Shown: positions 1-8,689, numbered from the stretch's first letter. The stretch: DNA of 59,634 nt from Archaeoglobus sp. (GCF_017656475.1 NZ_JACDNT010000009.1:1-59634), one strand, 5' to 3'. Made by a program: numbers and translations. Notes: generated from the letters alone by a model not told the origin.

Positions 1-1
1 T

Positions 2-1360
2 ATGGAGGTTGGAGACTTAAGCTTCTTCTTCAATGCGGAGAGTGTGGCGGTTGTTGGTGCTTCGAGGAATCTCCTCAAGCCCGGCGGAATGGTTCTGAAC
101 AATCTCAAAAATTTGGGGTTTAAAGGAAAAGTCTATCCCGTCAATCCCAATGCTGAGGAGATTCTGGGCTTCAAGTGCTATCCTTCTGTTAAAGCTATTC
201 CCGACAGAGTCGACCTCGTGATTATAGCCATTCCTTCGAAAAATGCGACAAAAATTGTTGAAGAGTGTGCAGAAAAGGGTGTTAAAGGGATAGTAGTATT
301 GAGCGGAGGGTTTGCAGAGGGCTGGGAGCTGGGAAAGGAGCTTGAGAAGCAGATTGTAGAAGTAGCCAGAAAAAGCGGAATGAGGATAATCGGGCCAAAT
401 ACGATGGGAATTCTTGATCCAGAATCAGGCTTGACTTCCTTTTTCGCAATGCTCAGGAGATTGGGTAAAGGAAACATTGGTGTTTTAGCTCAAAGCGGTG
501 CGGTTGCCAACTTCATCCTTTTGCCCCTCTGGCATGTCGGGTTTAGCAGAATCGTGGCTATAGGCAACAAGGCTGATGTTGGAGAAGTAGAGGTGCTGAA
601 CTATTTGCTGAAAGACCAGAAAACAAGAGTTGTGGCAACTTATCTTGAAGGCTTCACGAACGGCAGGAAGTTCTATGAGCTAATGAAGTCTGCTAAAAAA
701 CCCATTGTAGTTTTAAAGTCTGGCAGAACTGAAGCCGGAAAGAGGAGTGCCCTAAGTCACACGGCATCAATATCAACGAGCGAGGAGATTTTTGAGGCCG
801 CTTGCCGACAGGCTGGTGTGGCGAAGGTTTACGACTTCGAGGAGCTTGTGGATACTGCGAAGGGTTTTGCCCTACAACCCCTCCCCAGAGGTTCGAGAGT
901 TGGGGTAATCCAGCCTTCAGGTGCTGAATGTGTTATGTCTGCCGATGCTGTGATAGAGAACGGCCTAACTCTGGCGAAGTACTCGGAGGAGACACTTGAA
1001 AAGCTCTACGAACTCGCACCAGAATGGCACAGCATCAACAACCCCCTCGATTTGTATCCGATTGCCGAAAAGAGCGGAGATACGGTTTTCAATGAGGTTC
1101 TGAAAATATTCAACGAGGACGAGAACATCGATGCAATTGTTGCCGGCGTCTTCATCCCCAGCCTCATGAAGCTGGGTGTTGACTTTTCATGGACTAAGGA
1201 ATTCAAGAAGCCTGTTCTCTTCAACATGAAGGATGATGTAGAGGAGCTCAGGAAAGCGAGGATTGAAATTGAGAAAAGTGGTATTCCTGTTTATCCTACA
1301 CCTGAAAGGGCCGTGAGGGTGCTAAGACACATGGTAACGGTTGCAAAGAGGAAATTTTAA
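2..1360 (+). CDS. Acyl-CoA synthetase (ADP/NDP-forming), alpha-type subunit
   Basis: Member of the ADP-forming acetate/acyl-CoA ligase superfamily, which makes ATP from acyl-CoA in archaea or activates acids. Residues about 8-130 form the CoA-binding Rossmann domain (VAVVGASRN near the N terminus, then YPVNP). The two succinyl-CoA-ligase-like domains follow, with the phosphohistidine motif SHTAS near residue 252. At 452 residues it is an alpha-type protein: no ATP-grasp beta domain is present, so a separate beta subunit is expected elsewhere. The ATG lies at base 2 and aligns well with family N termini, but upstream sequence is outside the window. Downstream crotonase and hydroxyacyl-CoA dehydrogenase genes suggest acyl-CoA catabolism. 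A paralogue lies at the other end of the window. The substrate is not predictable. Confidence 0.88.
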   Translation: MEVGDLSFFFNAESVAVVGASRNLLKPGGMVLNNLKNLGFKGKVYPVNPNAEEILGFKCYPSVKAIPDRVDLVIIAIPSKNATKIVEECAEKGVKGIVVLSGGFAEGWELGKELEKQIVEVARKSGMRIIGPNTMGILDPESGLTSFFAMLRRLGKGNIGVLAQSGAVANFILLPLWHVGFSRIVAIGNKADVGEVEVLNYLLKDQKTRVVATYLEGFTNGRKFYELMKSAKKPIVVLKSGRTEAGKRSALSHTASISTSEEIFEAACRQAGVAKVYDFEELVDTAKGFALQPLPRGSRVGVIQPSGAECVMSADAVIENGLTLAKYSEETLEKLYELAPEWHSINNPLDLYPIAEKSGDTVFNEVLKIFNEDENIDAIVAGVFIPSLMKLGVDFSWTKEFKKPVLFNMKDDVEELRKARIEIEKSGIPVYPTPERAVRVLRHMVTVAKRKF

Positions 1361-1401
1361 GTATTTTCCAGTATATTTTCTTTTGCCCGGAGGTGTACCT
1401 G

Positions 1402-2229
1402 TTGAAGTTTCAGGACATAATCTACGAGAAAGAAGGTAGAGTGGCGAAGATAACAATAAACCGCCCTGAAAAGCTGAACGCCTGCACTCCTGTGACTGTT
1501 TATGAAATCAGCAAGGCATTCATCGATGCCTGGACTGACAGAAAGATTGGTGTTGTGGTTTTCACAGGTGCGGGAGATAAAGCCTTCTGCGTTGGTGGGG
1601 ATCAGTCCATCAGAGATTTGGGAGGATACAAAGGATACAGCAGTGAGGAACTTGAGGGGACTATTGCTGCTCTACCACTTGAAGTGGGATGGCAGATCGT
1701 CACATTTCTGATAAGGCACATTCCAAAGCCGGTCATTGCAAGAATTAACGGCTACGCTGTTGGTGGAGGGCACGTCTGGCAGGTGAACTGCGATTTTTCG
1801 ATAGCATCAGAGAAGGCGAAGTTCGGCCAGGCAGGGCCGAGAGTCGGCAGTTTTGATCCCGGATTTGGGACGGGAGAGCTGTGGAGAAATGTGGGGATGA
1901 AAAAAGCCAAGGAAATCTGGTTCCTCTGCAGGCTTTACTCTGCAGAAGAGGCTCTCAAGATGGGGCTTGTGAACGCTGTAGTTCCCCACGAAAAGCTTGA
2001 CGAAGAGGTGGAGAAGTGGTGCAACGAGCTGCTTGAGAAAAGTCCTACAGCACTGAAAATGCTGAAGTACGCTTTTCTGGCGGACACTGAAGGACTGGCG
2101 GGTGTTACAGAGCTCGGAGTTGGTGGGCTGAGCCTGTATTATGGAACTGAAGAATCAGTAGAGGGCAGGAACGCCTTCATGGAGAAGAGGAAGCCAGACT
2201 TCTGGAAGTTTGTTGAGGGAGGTGATTGA
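1402..2229 (+). CDS. Enoyl-CoA hydratase/isomerase family protein, MenB/BadI-like
   Basis: Crotonase-fold enzyme acting on a CoA thioester. Family features: FCVGGDQ near residue 55, the oxyanion-hole segment YAVGGGH, then FGQAGPRVGSFD and KEIWFLCR, which match the MenB (dihydroxynaphthoyl-CoA synthase) / BadI (2-ketocyclohexanecarboxyl-CoA hydrolase) branch more than ordinary enoyl-CoA hydratases. The frame opens at GTG 1393, but a strong Shine-Dalgarno GGAGGTG at 1389-1395 lies 6 nt before TTG 1402, so I chose TTG, giving MKFQDIIYEK. It abuts the following dehydrogenase gene, so the pair is probably one operon. With no other men genes nearby, a ring-opening hydrolase or hydratase of aromatic/alicyclic acid breakdown is as likely as menaquinone synthesis. 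Confidence 0.85.
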   Translation: MKFQDIIYEKEGRVAKITINRPEKLNACTPVTVYEISKAFIDAWTDRKIGVVVFTGAGDKAFCVGGDQSIRDLGGYKGYSSEELEGTIAALPLEVGWQIVTFLIRHIPKPVIARINGYAVGGGHVWQVNCDFSIASEKAKFGQAGPRVGSFDPGFGTGELWRNVGMKKAKEIWFLCRLYSAEEALKMGLVNAVVPHEKLDEEVEKWCNELLEKSPTALKMLKYAFLADTEGLAGVTELGVGGLSLYYGTEESVEGRNAFMEKRKPDFWKFVEGGD

Positions 2230-3117
2230 ATGAAGCTGGAAGATATTAAAGTTATAGGTGTTGTTGGTGCTGGAGTGATGGGGCACGGAATTGCCCAGGT
2301 AGCTGCGAGAACCGGATATGAAGTTATTATGGTTGATGTTAGCGAGGAAGTGCTGAAAAAGGCGATGGAGCTAATCGAGTCGGGACCTTTTGGCCTGAAG
2401 AGGTTGGTTGAGAAGGGGAAGATGAGCGAGGATGATGCGAAAGCGGTGATGGCTAGAATAAAAACCTCAACTTCTCTTGAGGCTTTGAAAGATGCGGACT
2501 TCGTTATTGAGGCTGTAACTGAGAAAGCAGACCTTAAAAAGAAGATTTTTGCAGAACTCGATAAAATCTGTAAGCCCGAAACTATCATTGCCTCAAACAC
2601 CTCAGCAATAATGATATCCGACCTCGCAACTGCCGTAGAAAGGAAGAGCAAGTTTATAGGCATGCACTGGTTCAATCCCGCTCCAGTAATGAAGCTGATT
2701 GAGGTTGTAAGGGGAGCTTTGACGAGCGATGAAACATTCAACCTCACCGTGGAACTTTCAAAGAAGATGGGGAAAATACCCATCGAAGCTGGAGATGGCC
2801 CTGGATTCTTCACTACAAGATTCATCAACTCGTGGCTCGTCGAAGCCGTAAGACTCTTCGAGATCGGCATTGGCGGGATAAAGGAAATCGACGAGATGTG
2901 CAAGCTTGCCTTTGGTTTCCCAATGGGCCCATTTGAGTTGATGGATCTCATCGGCTTGGACACTGCGCTTCATATTGCCGAATATCTTTACAACGAGACA
3001 AAAGAGCCGCACTATGCCGCTCCAAACACGCTGAAGAAGCTTGTTCTCTCAGGATACATTGGAAGAAAGCCCGGCAGCAGGGGAGGCTGGTACGACTTTT
3101 ACGGCATCGAAAAATGA
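2230..3117 (+). CDS. hbd: 3-hydroxyacyl-CoA dehydrogenase
   Basis: NAD-dependent oxidation of 3-hydroxyacyl-CoA to 3-ketoacyl-CoA in beta-oxidation. The N-terminal Rossmann domain carries GVVGAGVMGHGIAQ; the catalytic region SNTSAI and MHWFNPAPVM is intact, and the C-terminal helical domain ends with a typical family tail (GRKPGSRGGWYDFY). The length of 295 residues fits the short, single-domain bacterial/archaeal HBD form with no fused enoyl-CoA hydratase. The ATG directly follows the TGA of the crotonase gene, with GGGAGGTGA inside that gene serving as ribosome-binding site, so the two are co-translated. Together they supply hydration or ring hydrolysis and oxidation steps for an acyl-CoA pathway. 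Confidence 0.93.
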   Translation: MKLEDIKVIGVVGAGVMGHGIAQVAARTGYEVIMVDVSEEVLKKAMELIESGPFGLKRLVEKGKMSEDDAKAVMARIKTSTSLEALKDADFVIEAVTEKADLKKKIFAELDKICKPETIIASNTSAIMISDLATAVERKSKFIGMHWFNPAPVMKLIEVVRGALTSDETFNLTVELSKKMGKIPIEAGDGPGFFTTRFINSWLVEAVRLFEIGIGGIKEIDEMCKLAFGFPMGPFELMDLIGLDTALHIAEYLYNETKEPHYAAPNTLKKLVLSGYIGRKPGSRGGWYDFYGIEK

Positions 3118-3150
3118 CCTCTCTTTTTTCTTTCTTGGTATTACTACTGG
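3118..3150 (+). terminator. T-rich archaeal terminator after hbd
   Basis: Immediately after the stop codon the non-template strand has T runs interrupted by C (CTCTTTTTTCTTTCTT). Archaeal RNA polymerase stops at such oligo-T tracts without a hairpin. The next gene has its own promoter, consistent with a unit boundary here. Confidence 0.45.
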
Positions 3151-3173
3151 TAATATATTGCTTCTCCAACATT

Positions 3174-3188
3174 ACAAAAGTTTATATA
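3174..3188 (+). promoter_or_regulatory. BRE/TATA promoter of the DUF39 gene
   Basis: ACAAAAG followed by TTTATATA at 3181-3188 is a good BRE-TATA pair. The TATA centre is about 25 bp before ATG 3210, so the transcript should be leaderless, and no Shine-Dalgarno sequence is seen before that start. Confidence 0.7.
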
Positions 3189-3209
3189 CCTTAACATGAT
3201 GCTGAGTGC

Positions 3210-4685
3210 ATGGTCAAAACGATTGAAGAGATTAATCAGAAAATCAGAGAGGGGAACGCCGTAGTTGTCACCGCAGCCGAGATGAAAGAGATTGTGGAGG
3301 AGCTTGGGGCTGAGAAGGCGGCGAAGGAAGTTGATGTCGTCACTACCGGTACATTCGGGGCAATGTGCTCAAGTGGAGCCTTTTTCAATTTTGGCCATTC
3401 AGACCCCCCTATCAAAATGCAAAGAGTATGGATGAACGACGTTGAAGCTTACACTGGTATAGCAGCAGTTGATGCTTATCTTGGTGTTGCTCAACTGTCC
3501 GAAACTGTCGAGGAGTACGGAGGGAGTCATGTCATTGAGGAGCTTGTCAAGGGAAGAGAGGTTGAGCTAAAGGCTACTGCTTACGGAACGGATTGCTATC
3601 CGAGAAAGGAGATCGTCACGGAAATATCGCTGGAAGACGTTAACCAGGCAGTCATGCTCAACCCAAGAAACGCTTACCAGAGATACAACGCTGCAACAAA
3701 CAGCTCAAACAGGATTTTGAGGACATACATGGGCACCCTTCTTCCAAACTTTGGAAACGTCACCTTTGCAGGCACCGGAGAGATTAGTCCCCTCAACAAC
3801 GACCCTGAATACAGAACGATAGGTGTTGGAACAAGAATATTTCTTTGCGGGGCAAAAGGATATGTTATTGGCGAGGGGACGCAGCATGCACCACCTTACG
3901 GAACCCTTATGGTCAAGGGAAATCTGAAGGAGATGAAACCTGAATACATGAAGGCAGCATACTTCCCTGGCTACGGTGCAACGCTTTTCGTTGGCATAGG
4001 CATCCCAATCCCAATACTCGATGCAGACATGGCAAGATTCACGGCAGTTAGAAACAGCGAGATAGAGACCAAGATTATTGACTTCGGTGTTGCAAGGAGG
4101 GATAGGCCGGTAGTAAGGAAGGTAACTTACGAGGAGCTGATCAGCGGAAAAGTTGAGATAAACGGCGAAGAGGTGAGAGTTTCACCACTCTCAAGCTTTT
4201 ACATGGCGGAGAAGATAATGAAAGAACTTAAGCGAGAAATTGGGATGGGAGAGTTCTCCCTCACAGCTCCGGTGGATAGAATCCCCACAAAAAGAGTGTT
4301 CAAGCCCATGAGACAGAGGGAGATAAAGGTTGTGAAAAGTGTTATGGTTAAAGCATACACAATCCCGCCAGAAACTCCTATTGAGGAGGCCGCCAGGCTG
4401 ATGATAGATAAGGGACTCAACCATCTGCCAGTGGTTGAAAACGACGTTCTTGTGGGCATAATTACCTCGTGGGATATTGCAAAGGCTGTAGCAAGGAACA
4501 AAAAAGGAATGGTTAGGGAGATAATGACGAAAAATGTAATTTACACGTATCCTGATGAGCCAGTGGAGGTTGCGGCGAGAAAAATGGAAAAGAACGACAT
4601 CTCAGCATTGCCTGTAGTGGATTCAAAAAAGAGAGTGTTGGGGATAGTGACAAGTGAAGATTTGAGCAGGTTGATAGCGAGGTGA
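3210..4685 (+). CDS. Homocysteine biosynthesis protein, DUF39 with two CBS domains
   Basis: Matches the COG1900 (DUF39) family typified by MA1821 of Methanosarcina acetivorans. That protein, with its ferredoxin partner, is genetically required to make homocysteine from aspartate semialdehyde by a direct sulfur-insertion route. Residues about 1-365 are DUF39 (TTGTFGAMCSSGAFFN near the N terminus, with conserved Cys residues here and in YGTDCYPRKE). Residues about 378-490 hold two CBS motifs (VKSVMVKAYTIPPETPIEEAA and VREIMTKNVIYTYPDEPVEVAA), a likely adenosyl-ligand sensor. It has its own TATA box and a leaderless ATG. The NIL/ferredoxin gene follows with almost no gap, the same order as MA1821-MA1822. 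Confidence 0.88.
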   Translation: MVKTIEEINQKIREGNAVVVTAAEMKEIVEELGAEKAAKEVDVVTTGTFGAMCSSGAFFNFGHSDPPIKMQRVWMNDVEAYTGIAAVDAYLGVAQLSETVEEYGGSHVIEELVKGREVELKATAYGTDCYPRKEIVTEISLEDVNQAVMLNPRNAYQRYNAATNSSNRILRTYMGTLLPNFGNVTFAGTGEISPLNNDPEYRTIGVGTRIFLCGAKGYVIGEGTQHAPPYGTLMVKGNLKEMKPEYMKAAYFPGYGATLFVGIGIPIPILDADMARFTAVRNSEIETKIIDFGVARRDRPVVRKVTYEELISGKVEINGEEVRVSPLSSFYMAEKIMKELKREIGMGEFSLTAPVDRIPTKRVFKPMRQREIKVVKSVMVKAYTIPPETPIEEAARLMIDKGLNHLPVVENDVLVGIITSWDIAKAVARNKKGMVREIMTKNVIYTYPDEPVEVAARKMEKNDISALPVVDSKKRVLGIVTSEDLSRLIAR

Positions 4686-4691
4686 TTGGAA

Positions 4692-5078
4692 GTGAGGTTG
4701 TTGCTGAGATTTGACTCAAAGACTGTTAGAGAGCCGGTGATTTCCAGAACAACTCTCGAGACAGGAGCTTTGATAAATATCCTCAGAGCATCAGTTGGAG
4801 CAAGGAGGGGTGAAATACTCATCGAAATTGAAGACAAGAAAGCCAAAGAAGTGGAGGAAGTTCTGGAGAGGCTTGGTGTTGATGTCGTGGAGCTTGCGGA
4901 GGCTGTTCAGAAGGATGATGAACTGTGTGTACATTGCGGAGCATGTGTGAGCATCTGTCCAACTGAGGCTATAACTTTCAACGGAGAGAGGAGAGTGGTA
5001 ATAACTGCAGAGAAATGTGTACACTGTGGAGCGTGCGTGAAAGTCTGCCCTACGAAAGCTCTCAGCCTTCCCCTTTAA
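4692..5078 (+). CDS. NIL domain / two [4Fe-4S] ferredoxin, MA1822-like
   Basis: Partner of the DUF39 protein. The N-terminal 70 residues form an ACT-like NIL domain (LLLRFDSKTVREPVIS), a small sulfur amino-acid or ligand-binding module. The C terminus has two ferredoxin motifs, CVHCGACVSICP and CVHCGACVKVCP, predicting two [4Fe-4S] clusters that supply electrons for reductive sulfur transfer. The frame begins at TTG 4686, directly after the DUF39 stop, but GAGGTGA at 4679-4685 is 6 nt before GTG 4692, so I chose GTG. Its last 17 bases overlap the convergent histidine kinase gene. Confidence 0.87.
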   Translation: MRLLLRFDSKTVREPVISRTTLETGALINILRASVGARRGEILIEIEDKKAKEVEEVLERLGVDVVELAEAVQKDDELCVHCGACVSICPTEAITFNGERRVVITAEKCVHCGACVKVCPTKALSLPL

Positions 5079-6447
5079 TTTTCGGTATTTTTATCTCGAA
5101 AATTGCACCGGTTGGCTTGTTGTCCTTAACCTTTATTTCTCCACCAAAGATTTCGAGAATTCTTTTTGTAATGTAAAGGCCCAGTCCCATTCCGTCTCCT
5201 TTTGTAAAGCCTTCCTCGAAAATTTTCTCCTTGATTTCGTCGGGTACACCTTTCCCGTAGTCAATAACTCTTATTATCCCACTACTCTCGTTCGCTAAAA
5301 CTTCCACCTTAGCCTTACCCCCTCCGTGCACAATCGCATTCTGCAGGACGTTGTTCAATACAGTCCTCAACCCCTCATTTGCCCTTACGAACACGTTTTC
5401 TCCCTTAACATCTATATCTACGTTTTTGAACTGCCCAACCACATCTTTCACAATTTCAACAACATTTATCGGTTTAAGCTCCTCAAGAGCCTTTTCAAGC
5501 TCTCTTGCATCGTTAATAAGCCTGAAAACGTAATCAGACCGCCTAATTGCGAGAGGAATTAACCTTTCAGCCTCCTCAGGAGAGTCCTTTATGATTTCCA
5601 GAATACCTCTGATTGCTGTAATCGCATTGGCGATATCGTGCCTCATAACCTTGTTCACGAACTCTAAATACTCTCCCTTTTTTTTGAGTTCGAGATTTAA
5701 ATTGTGAATCTCAGTTGTGTCAATAACAGTAGCAGCAACAGCAGGCTTTCCCCTATAAGTGACCCTTCCTGGCCTCGCTGTAACCCACCTCACCTCACCA
5801 TCCTTCCTCACTATTCTCCAGCTGTATGTTTCAATGATATCTCTCAGACCCTTTTCCCTCTCAACGTACCTTTTGTAAACAATCCCTCTGTCATCCGGGT
5901 GAATGAGGAAAAAAGGGTTTCTGCCAACGATTTCCTCTCTTTTGTATCCAGTAGCCTCTTCAAAGGCCTTATTAACGTAAATCATCACCCCATCTTGGAG
6001 GAGGTAAACAGGGGTCAAAGAGTCCTCTACAAGCGTTTTGTAGAACTCCTCACTTTCTCTCAAAGCCTGTTCAAGCTCTTTCGCCTTTGTTACGTCAATC
6101 CAGTTCCCTATGATGTAACTCTTACCCAAAAAGTTGAATTTTGCGGTGAAGCCCCAGACATATCTCACCCTGCCATCTTTGGTTATATAACGCGACTCGT
6201 AAAATTTCCCCTCCTCTCCAAGCTCGTTGAATTCCTTTTTCAGGTATTTACGATCTTCAGGATGAGCCAGCTCGAAAATACTGTCCATTGAATAAATTTC
6301 CTCTTTGGAGTATTTGGTGGCCCTTTCCACAATATCGTTGACGTAAAGAACCTTACCACTCTCATCTGTTATATAAATAGCTGCGAGGGATTTATCCACA
6401 ACTTTTCTCCAAAAACTTACGTCGAATTCCATCTCTTCTTTCCTCAT
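5062..6447 (-). CDS. PAS-domain sensor histidine kinase
   Basis: Soluble two-component kinase of the type common in Archaeoglobus. Residues about 8-125 and 130-250 are two PAS domains, each ending in a PAC-like stretch (RYITKDGRVRYVWGF; WRIVRKDGEVRWVTARPG). The dimerisation/phosphoacceptor helix has MRHDIANAITAIRG near residue 277, with His as the phosphosite. The ATPase domain has the N box (LNNVLQNAIVHGGG) and G boxes (DYGKGVPDE; DGMGLGLYITKRI). No transmembrane segments are visible, so it should sense an internal signal such as redox state or a ligand. No receiver domain gene is adjacent. ATG 6447 and the in-frame ATG five codons later are both possible starts; a TTTAAATA element close upstream favours the later one. 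Confidence 0.9.
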   Translation of the reverse strand: MRKEEMEFDVSFWRKVVDKSLAAIYITDESGKVLYVNDIVERATKYSKEEIYSMDSIFELAHPEDRKYLKKEFNELGEEGKFYESRYITKDGRVRYVWGFTAKFNFLGKSYIIGNWIDVTKAKELEQALRESEEFYKTLVEDSLTPVYLLQDGVMIYVNKAFEEATGYKREEIVGRNPFFLIHPDDRGIVYKRYVEREKGLRDIIETYSWRIVRKDGEVRWVTARPGRVTYRGKPAVAATVIDTTEIHNLNLELKKKGEYLEFVNKVMRHDIANAITAIRGILEIIKDSPEEAERLIPLAIRRSDYVFRLINDARELEKALEELKPINVVEIVKDVVGQFKNVDIDVKGENVFVRANEGLRTVLNNVLQNAIVHGGGKAKVEVLANESSGIIRVIDYGKGVPDEIKEKIFEEGFTKGDGMGLGLYITKRILEIFGGEIKVKDNKPTGAIFEIKIPKIKGEG

Positions 6448-6555
6448 TTAAACGATTATTTAAAATTATCTAACTGCAAAAAATACGCCAAAAACACAAC
6501 CTGAGTTGGTAATTTTGCAAGAGGCTACGAAGCTATGGTTGAAAGGCCAAATAAG

Positions 6556-7089
6556 CTAAGTCAAACCCCTCTCCATAAGCTCCCTGTAGCACTTCCTTAA
6601 AACCTTTCTTATCTCCCCCCTCTTCCTTGCCCCTCCGAGCTTTCTCGCGGCCCTCCTTATGCTCCCGTACTTCAAAAAAGTCTCCAACACCCTCCTGTCC
6701 CTCTCATCCAGTTCAAGATGCTCAAGGCTTTTTCTTGCAATCTCTTCCAGGTCAGCGTCTCCGTAGTAAAGGTTGTGAGGATTTACAGCTTCAAGCGGTT
6801 CGAAGTCGAAATGAATGAGATAAACTTCTCCATCATACCCAATCTTCTCAATTTCCCTTCTTAGCTCTTCAGCATCCCTGAAGCCATCAAGTCTCGCTTC
6901 CTCATCGGTTATATCCGTAATGTGTTTCTTCTGAACGGAAAGTATCCTCGCCTTACCTATAATCTTACCACCGCTGTGGACAAGAACCTCATCACCCTCT
7001 TTAAGATTAGTCCACTTTCTTATGGTGAGCTTTTTTTTACCCTCTATCAAAGCCTTTGCGTATCTCCGCTTGAACTCAAGGTGCTTCAT
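6556..7089 (-). CDS. ASCH/PUA-like RNA-binding domain protein with C-terminal helical region
   Basis: The N-terminal 100 residues resemble the ASCH branch of the PUA superfamily: strand pattern with KKLTIRKW, GDEVLVHSGGKIIGKARI and ITDEEARLDGF. These domains bind RNA or modified nucleotides. The C-terminal 60 residues are basic and helical (GSIRRAARKLGGARKRGEIRKVLRK) and look like a helix-turn-helix. The frame opens at TTG 7107, but ATG 7089 (MKHLEFKRRY) fits the domain start better. It is the last gene of a minus-strand operon and overlaps the purH2 stop by 14 bp. Its exact role is unknown; an RNA-linked regulatory or modification role is only inference. Confidence 0.75.
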   Translation of the reverse strand: MKHLEFKRRYAKALIEGKKKLTIRKWTNLKEGDEVLVHSGGKIIGKARILSVQKKHITDITDEEARLDGFRDAEELRREIEKIGYDGEVYLIHFDFEPLEAVNPHNLYYGDADLEEIARKSLEHLELDERDRRVLETFLKYGSIRRAARKLGGARKRGEIRKVLRKCYRELMERGLT

Positions 7090-7549
7090 TTTCCAACCAC
7101 TCCGCAATCATCCTGTCGTATTCGGAAGTGAAGCGGAAAACTCTGGCTGCTGTATAATTCTTCTCTCCCTTCAGAATCTTTACTAGCTCGTTGAGACTCT
7201 CCAAGTCATAGGCCACCGGAATCCCGGCCTTGGCTGCAGCCCGCAAAAGAGAAATGCCGCCTATATCGATGTTCTCTCTGCATGGATTCTCTCCGAAATT
7301 GTAAGGTGTAACTACAACAGCCTTTATCTCTCCGGAAAAAATCATCTCGTAAACTCTCGGATGCAGAGTTTTAATAGTGCTGCTCTCAGCGATTCCGGTA
7401 ATTTCAGACAACCTTCTAACTTTTAACCCCTTTAAGGCTAAATATTCAGCCGTACCGTCAGTTGCGAGAATTTCATAACCCATCTCTGAAAGCTGCCTTG
7501 CCGGAGTTTCTATTCCTTCTTTGATGCTTGATGATATCAAAACTTTCAC
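7076..7549 (-). CDS. purH2: Stand-alone IMP cyclohydrolase domain (PurH N-terminal type)
   Basis: Corresponds to the MGS-fold N-terminal domain of bacterial PurH, which closes FAICAR to IMP in the last purine step; the formyltransferase domain is absent. Signature segments are TDGTAEYLALKGLKV, STIKTLHPRVYEMI and ENIDIGGISLLRAAAKAG, matching PurH's VKTLHP and NIDIGG motifs. Archaea differ in how they complete IMP synthesis (PurP, PurO, PurH variants), and a single-domain PurH2 has been proposed for some. The GTG start at 7549 overlaps the TGA of the radical SAM gene (GTGA), so translation is coupled. purS and purL are in this window, but 48 kb away. Confidence 0.82.
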   Translation of the reverse strand: MKVLISSSIKEGIETPARQLSEMGYEILATDGTAEYLALKGLKVRRLSEITGIAESSTIKTLHPRVYEMIFSGEIKAVVVTPYNFGENPCRENIDIGGISLLRAAAKAGIPVAYDLESLNELVKILKGEKNYTAARVFRFTSEYDRMIAEWLENEAP

Positions 7550-8688
7550 CTTTCCACCCCAACAATTATTCCGTCTTTCGTGCTTACGACCTCAAACTCC
7601 ACGAAATCTCCAACCTTTCTGTCTGTATTGACGGCAATGCTTCTGTTTCTCGCAACGCAGATTTTTTCTCCCTTCAACCTGCCTTCGCACACTATTCTGG
7701 CTCTAACTCTCTCACCCCTTCTGAAAGGACACTCCAGCCTGGGCCTCCTCTCCATACCAAAATCCTCCGGGCTTAAAACCAGCTTAACACCGTATTCCTT
7801 CTCATACTCTCTCAGCTTCTGGTAGAATTCCTTAAAGGGCATGCTTTTCCCTACTTTCCTCCCATAGCGATACGGGATGTATTTCTGAATTCCGAGAGGC
7901 GGATACCTCTTTCCCGCACCGATTTCGAGTGCAAATTCTATGATTTTGGGAATTTCTTTATTGTTATAGCCCGGAATCCAGACAGGGGCTATCAGCAAAT
8001 CCATCTTGCTGTTGGCAATCATCTCCGCAACTTCCTTTACCTTCTTCACGCTGTACAGGCCATGCAGCGTTTTAGCAGTTTTTTCATCAAGAGAGCTTAT
8101 TGAGAGATTTATTCTTGTAACGTAATCCTCAATAGCCGAAATTTTTTCATCGTTCAGCAATGTGCCGTTGCTCTGTATCGAAACAACCCCAATACCCTTT
8201 ATTTTGCTGGCCCTTTCAAGGAAGTACTCCATGTAGGGGTAGAGGAAAGGCTCTCCCTGCCCGTCAAGGTGAAGCTCCACACCCTCCCCTTTAAACTCAA
8301 CGACACTCTCAAGCTCTTCAAGCATATAGTCTGGATCCACTATAAAGTCAGCATTTCTCGTCCTGCTACTCCTGCCCTCATCAACGCTGCAGAAGATGCA
8401 GTTAAGGTTGCAGCCGGTTACGTTCCTTACCTGAAGGAGATTCGTCCCTCTGTCTATTATACCAAAAGCAGAGTGGCCGAACAAAGGGATTCCGCTCTCT
8501 TTCGTAATAAAAACAAGTTCTCTTCCCGTTACTCTGTTCAGAACTTTTTTCTCCTCGGCAAAGGAGATTATATACTCCTTCGAGTGCCTTTTCTCCAGCT
8601 TTTTGTAAACATCTTTCGGAATTCTTATTTCGATTAAACCTCTCAGGATGAATACTTTCTCGCCACCCTCTTCTCTTTCCCTTAACAT
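7546..8688 (-). CDS. Radical SAM protein with C-terminal TRAM-like domain (COG2100-like)
   Basis: Predicted Fe-S oxidoreductase. The CX3CX2C cluster motif (CNLNCIFC) is near residue 93, followed by typical radical SAM strands (LHLDGQGEPFLYPY; VVSIQSNGTLL; NLSISSLDEKTAKTLHG). The C-terminal 60 residues (RARIVCEGRLKGEKICVARNR then GDFVEFEVVSTKDGIIVG) form a small beta domain like TRAM, suggesting contact with RNA. It is widespread in archaea and of unknown substrate. It sits one base after the stop of the winged-helix gene and overlaps purH2 by 4 nt, so the four genes from 8962 to 6556 form one operon. Its linkage to an ASCH protein hints at RNA modification; that is inference. Confidence 0.83.
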   Translation of the reverse strand: MLREREEGGEKVFILRGLIEIRIPKDVYKKLEKRHSKEYIISFAEEKKVLNRVTGRELVFITKESGIPLFGHSAFGIIDRGTNLLQVRNVTGCNLNCIFCSVDEGRSSRTRNADFIVDPDYMLEELESVVEFKGEGVELHLDGQGEPFLYPYMEYFLERASKIKGIGVVSIQSNGTLLNDEKISAIEDYVTRINLSISSLDEKTAKTLHGLYSVKKVKEVAEMIANSKMDLLIAPVWIPGYNNKEIPKIIEFALEIGAGKRYPPLGIQKYIPYRYGRKVGKSMPFKEFYQKLREYEKEYGVKLVLSPEDFGMERRPRLECPFRRGERVRARIVCEGRLKGEKICVARNRSIAVNTDRKVGDFVEFEVVSTKDGIIVGVER

Positions 8689-8689
8689 T

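Noticed and set aside
2139-2963. 274-codon minus-strand open frame
   Set aside because: Fully antisense to hbd; low-complexity Ser/Phe/Ile composition typical of a shadow frame.
5704-6291. 195-codon plus-strand frame
   Set aside because: Antisense to the PAS histidine kinase, whose motifs are clear.
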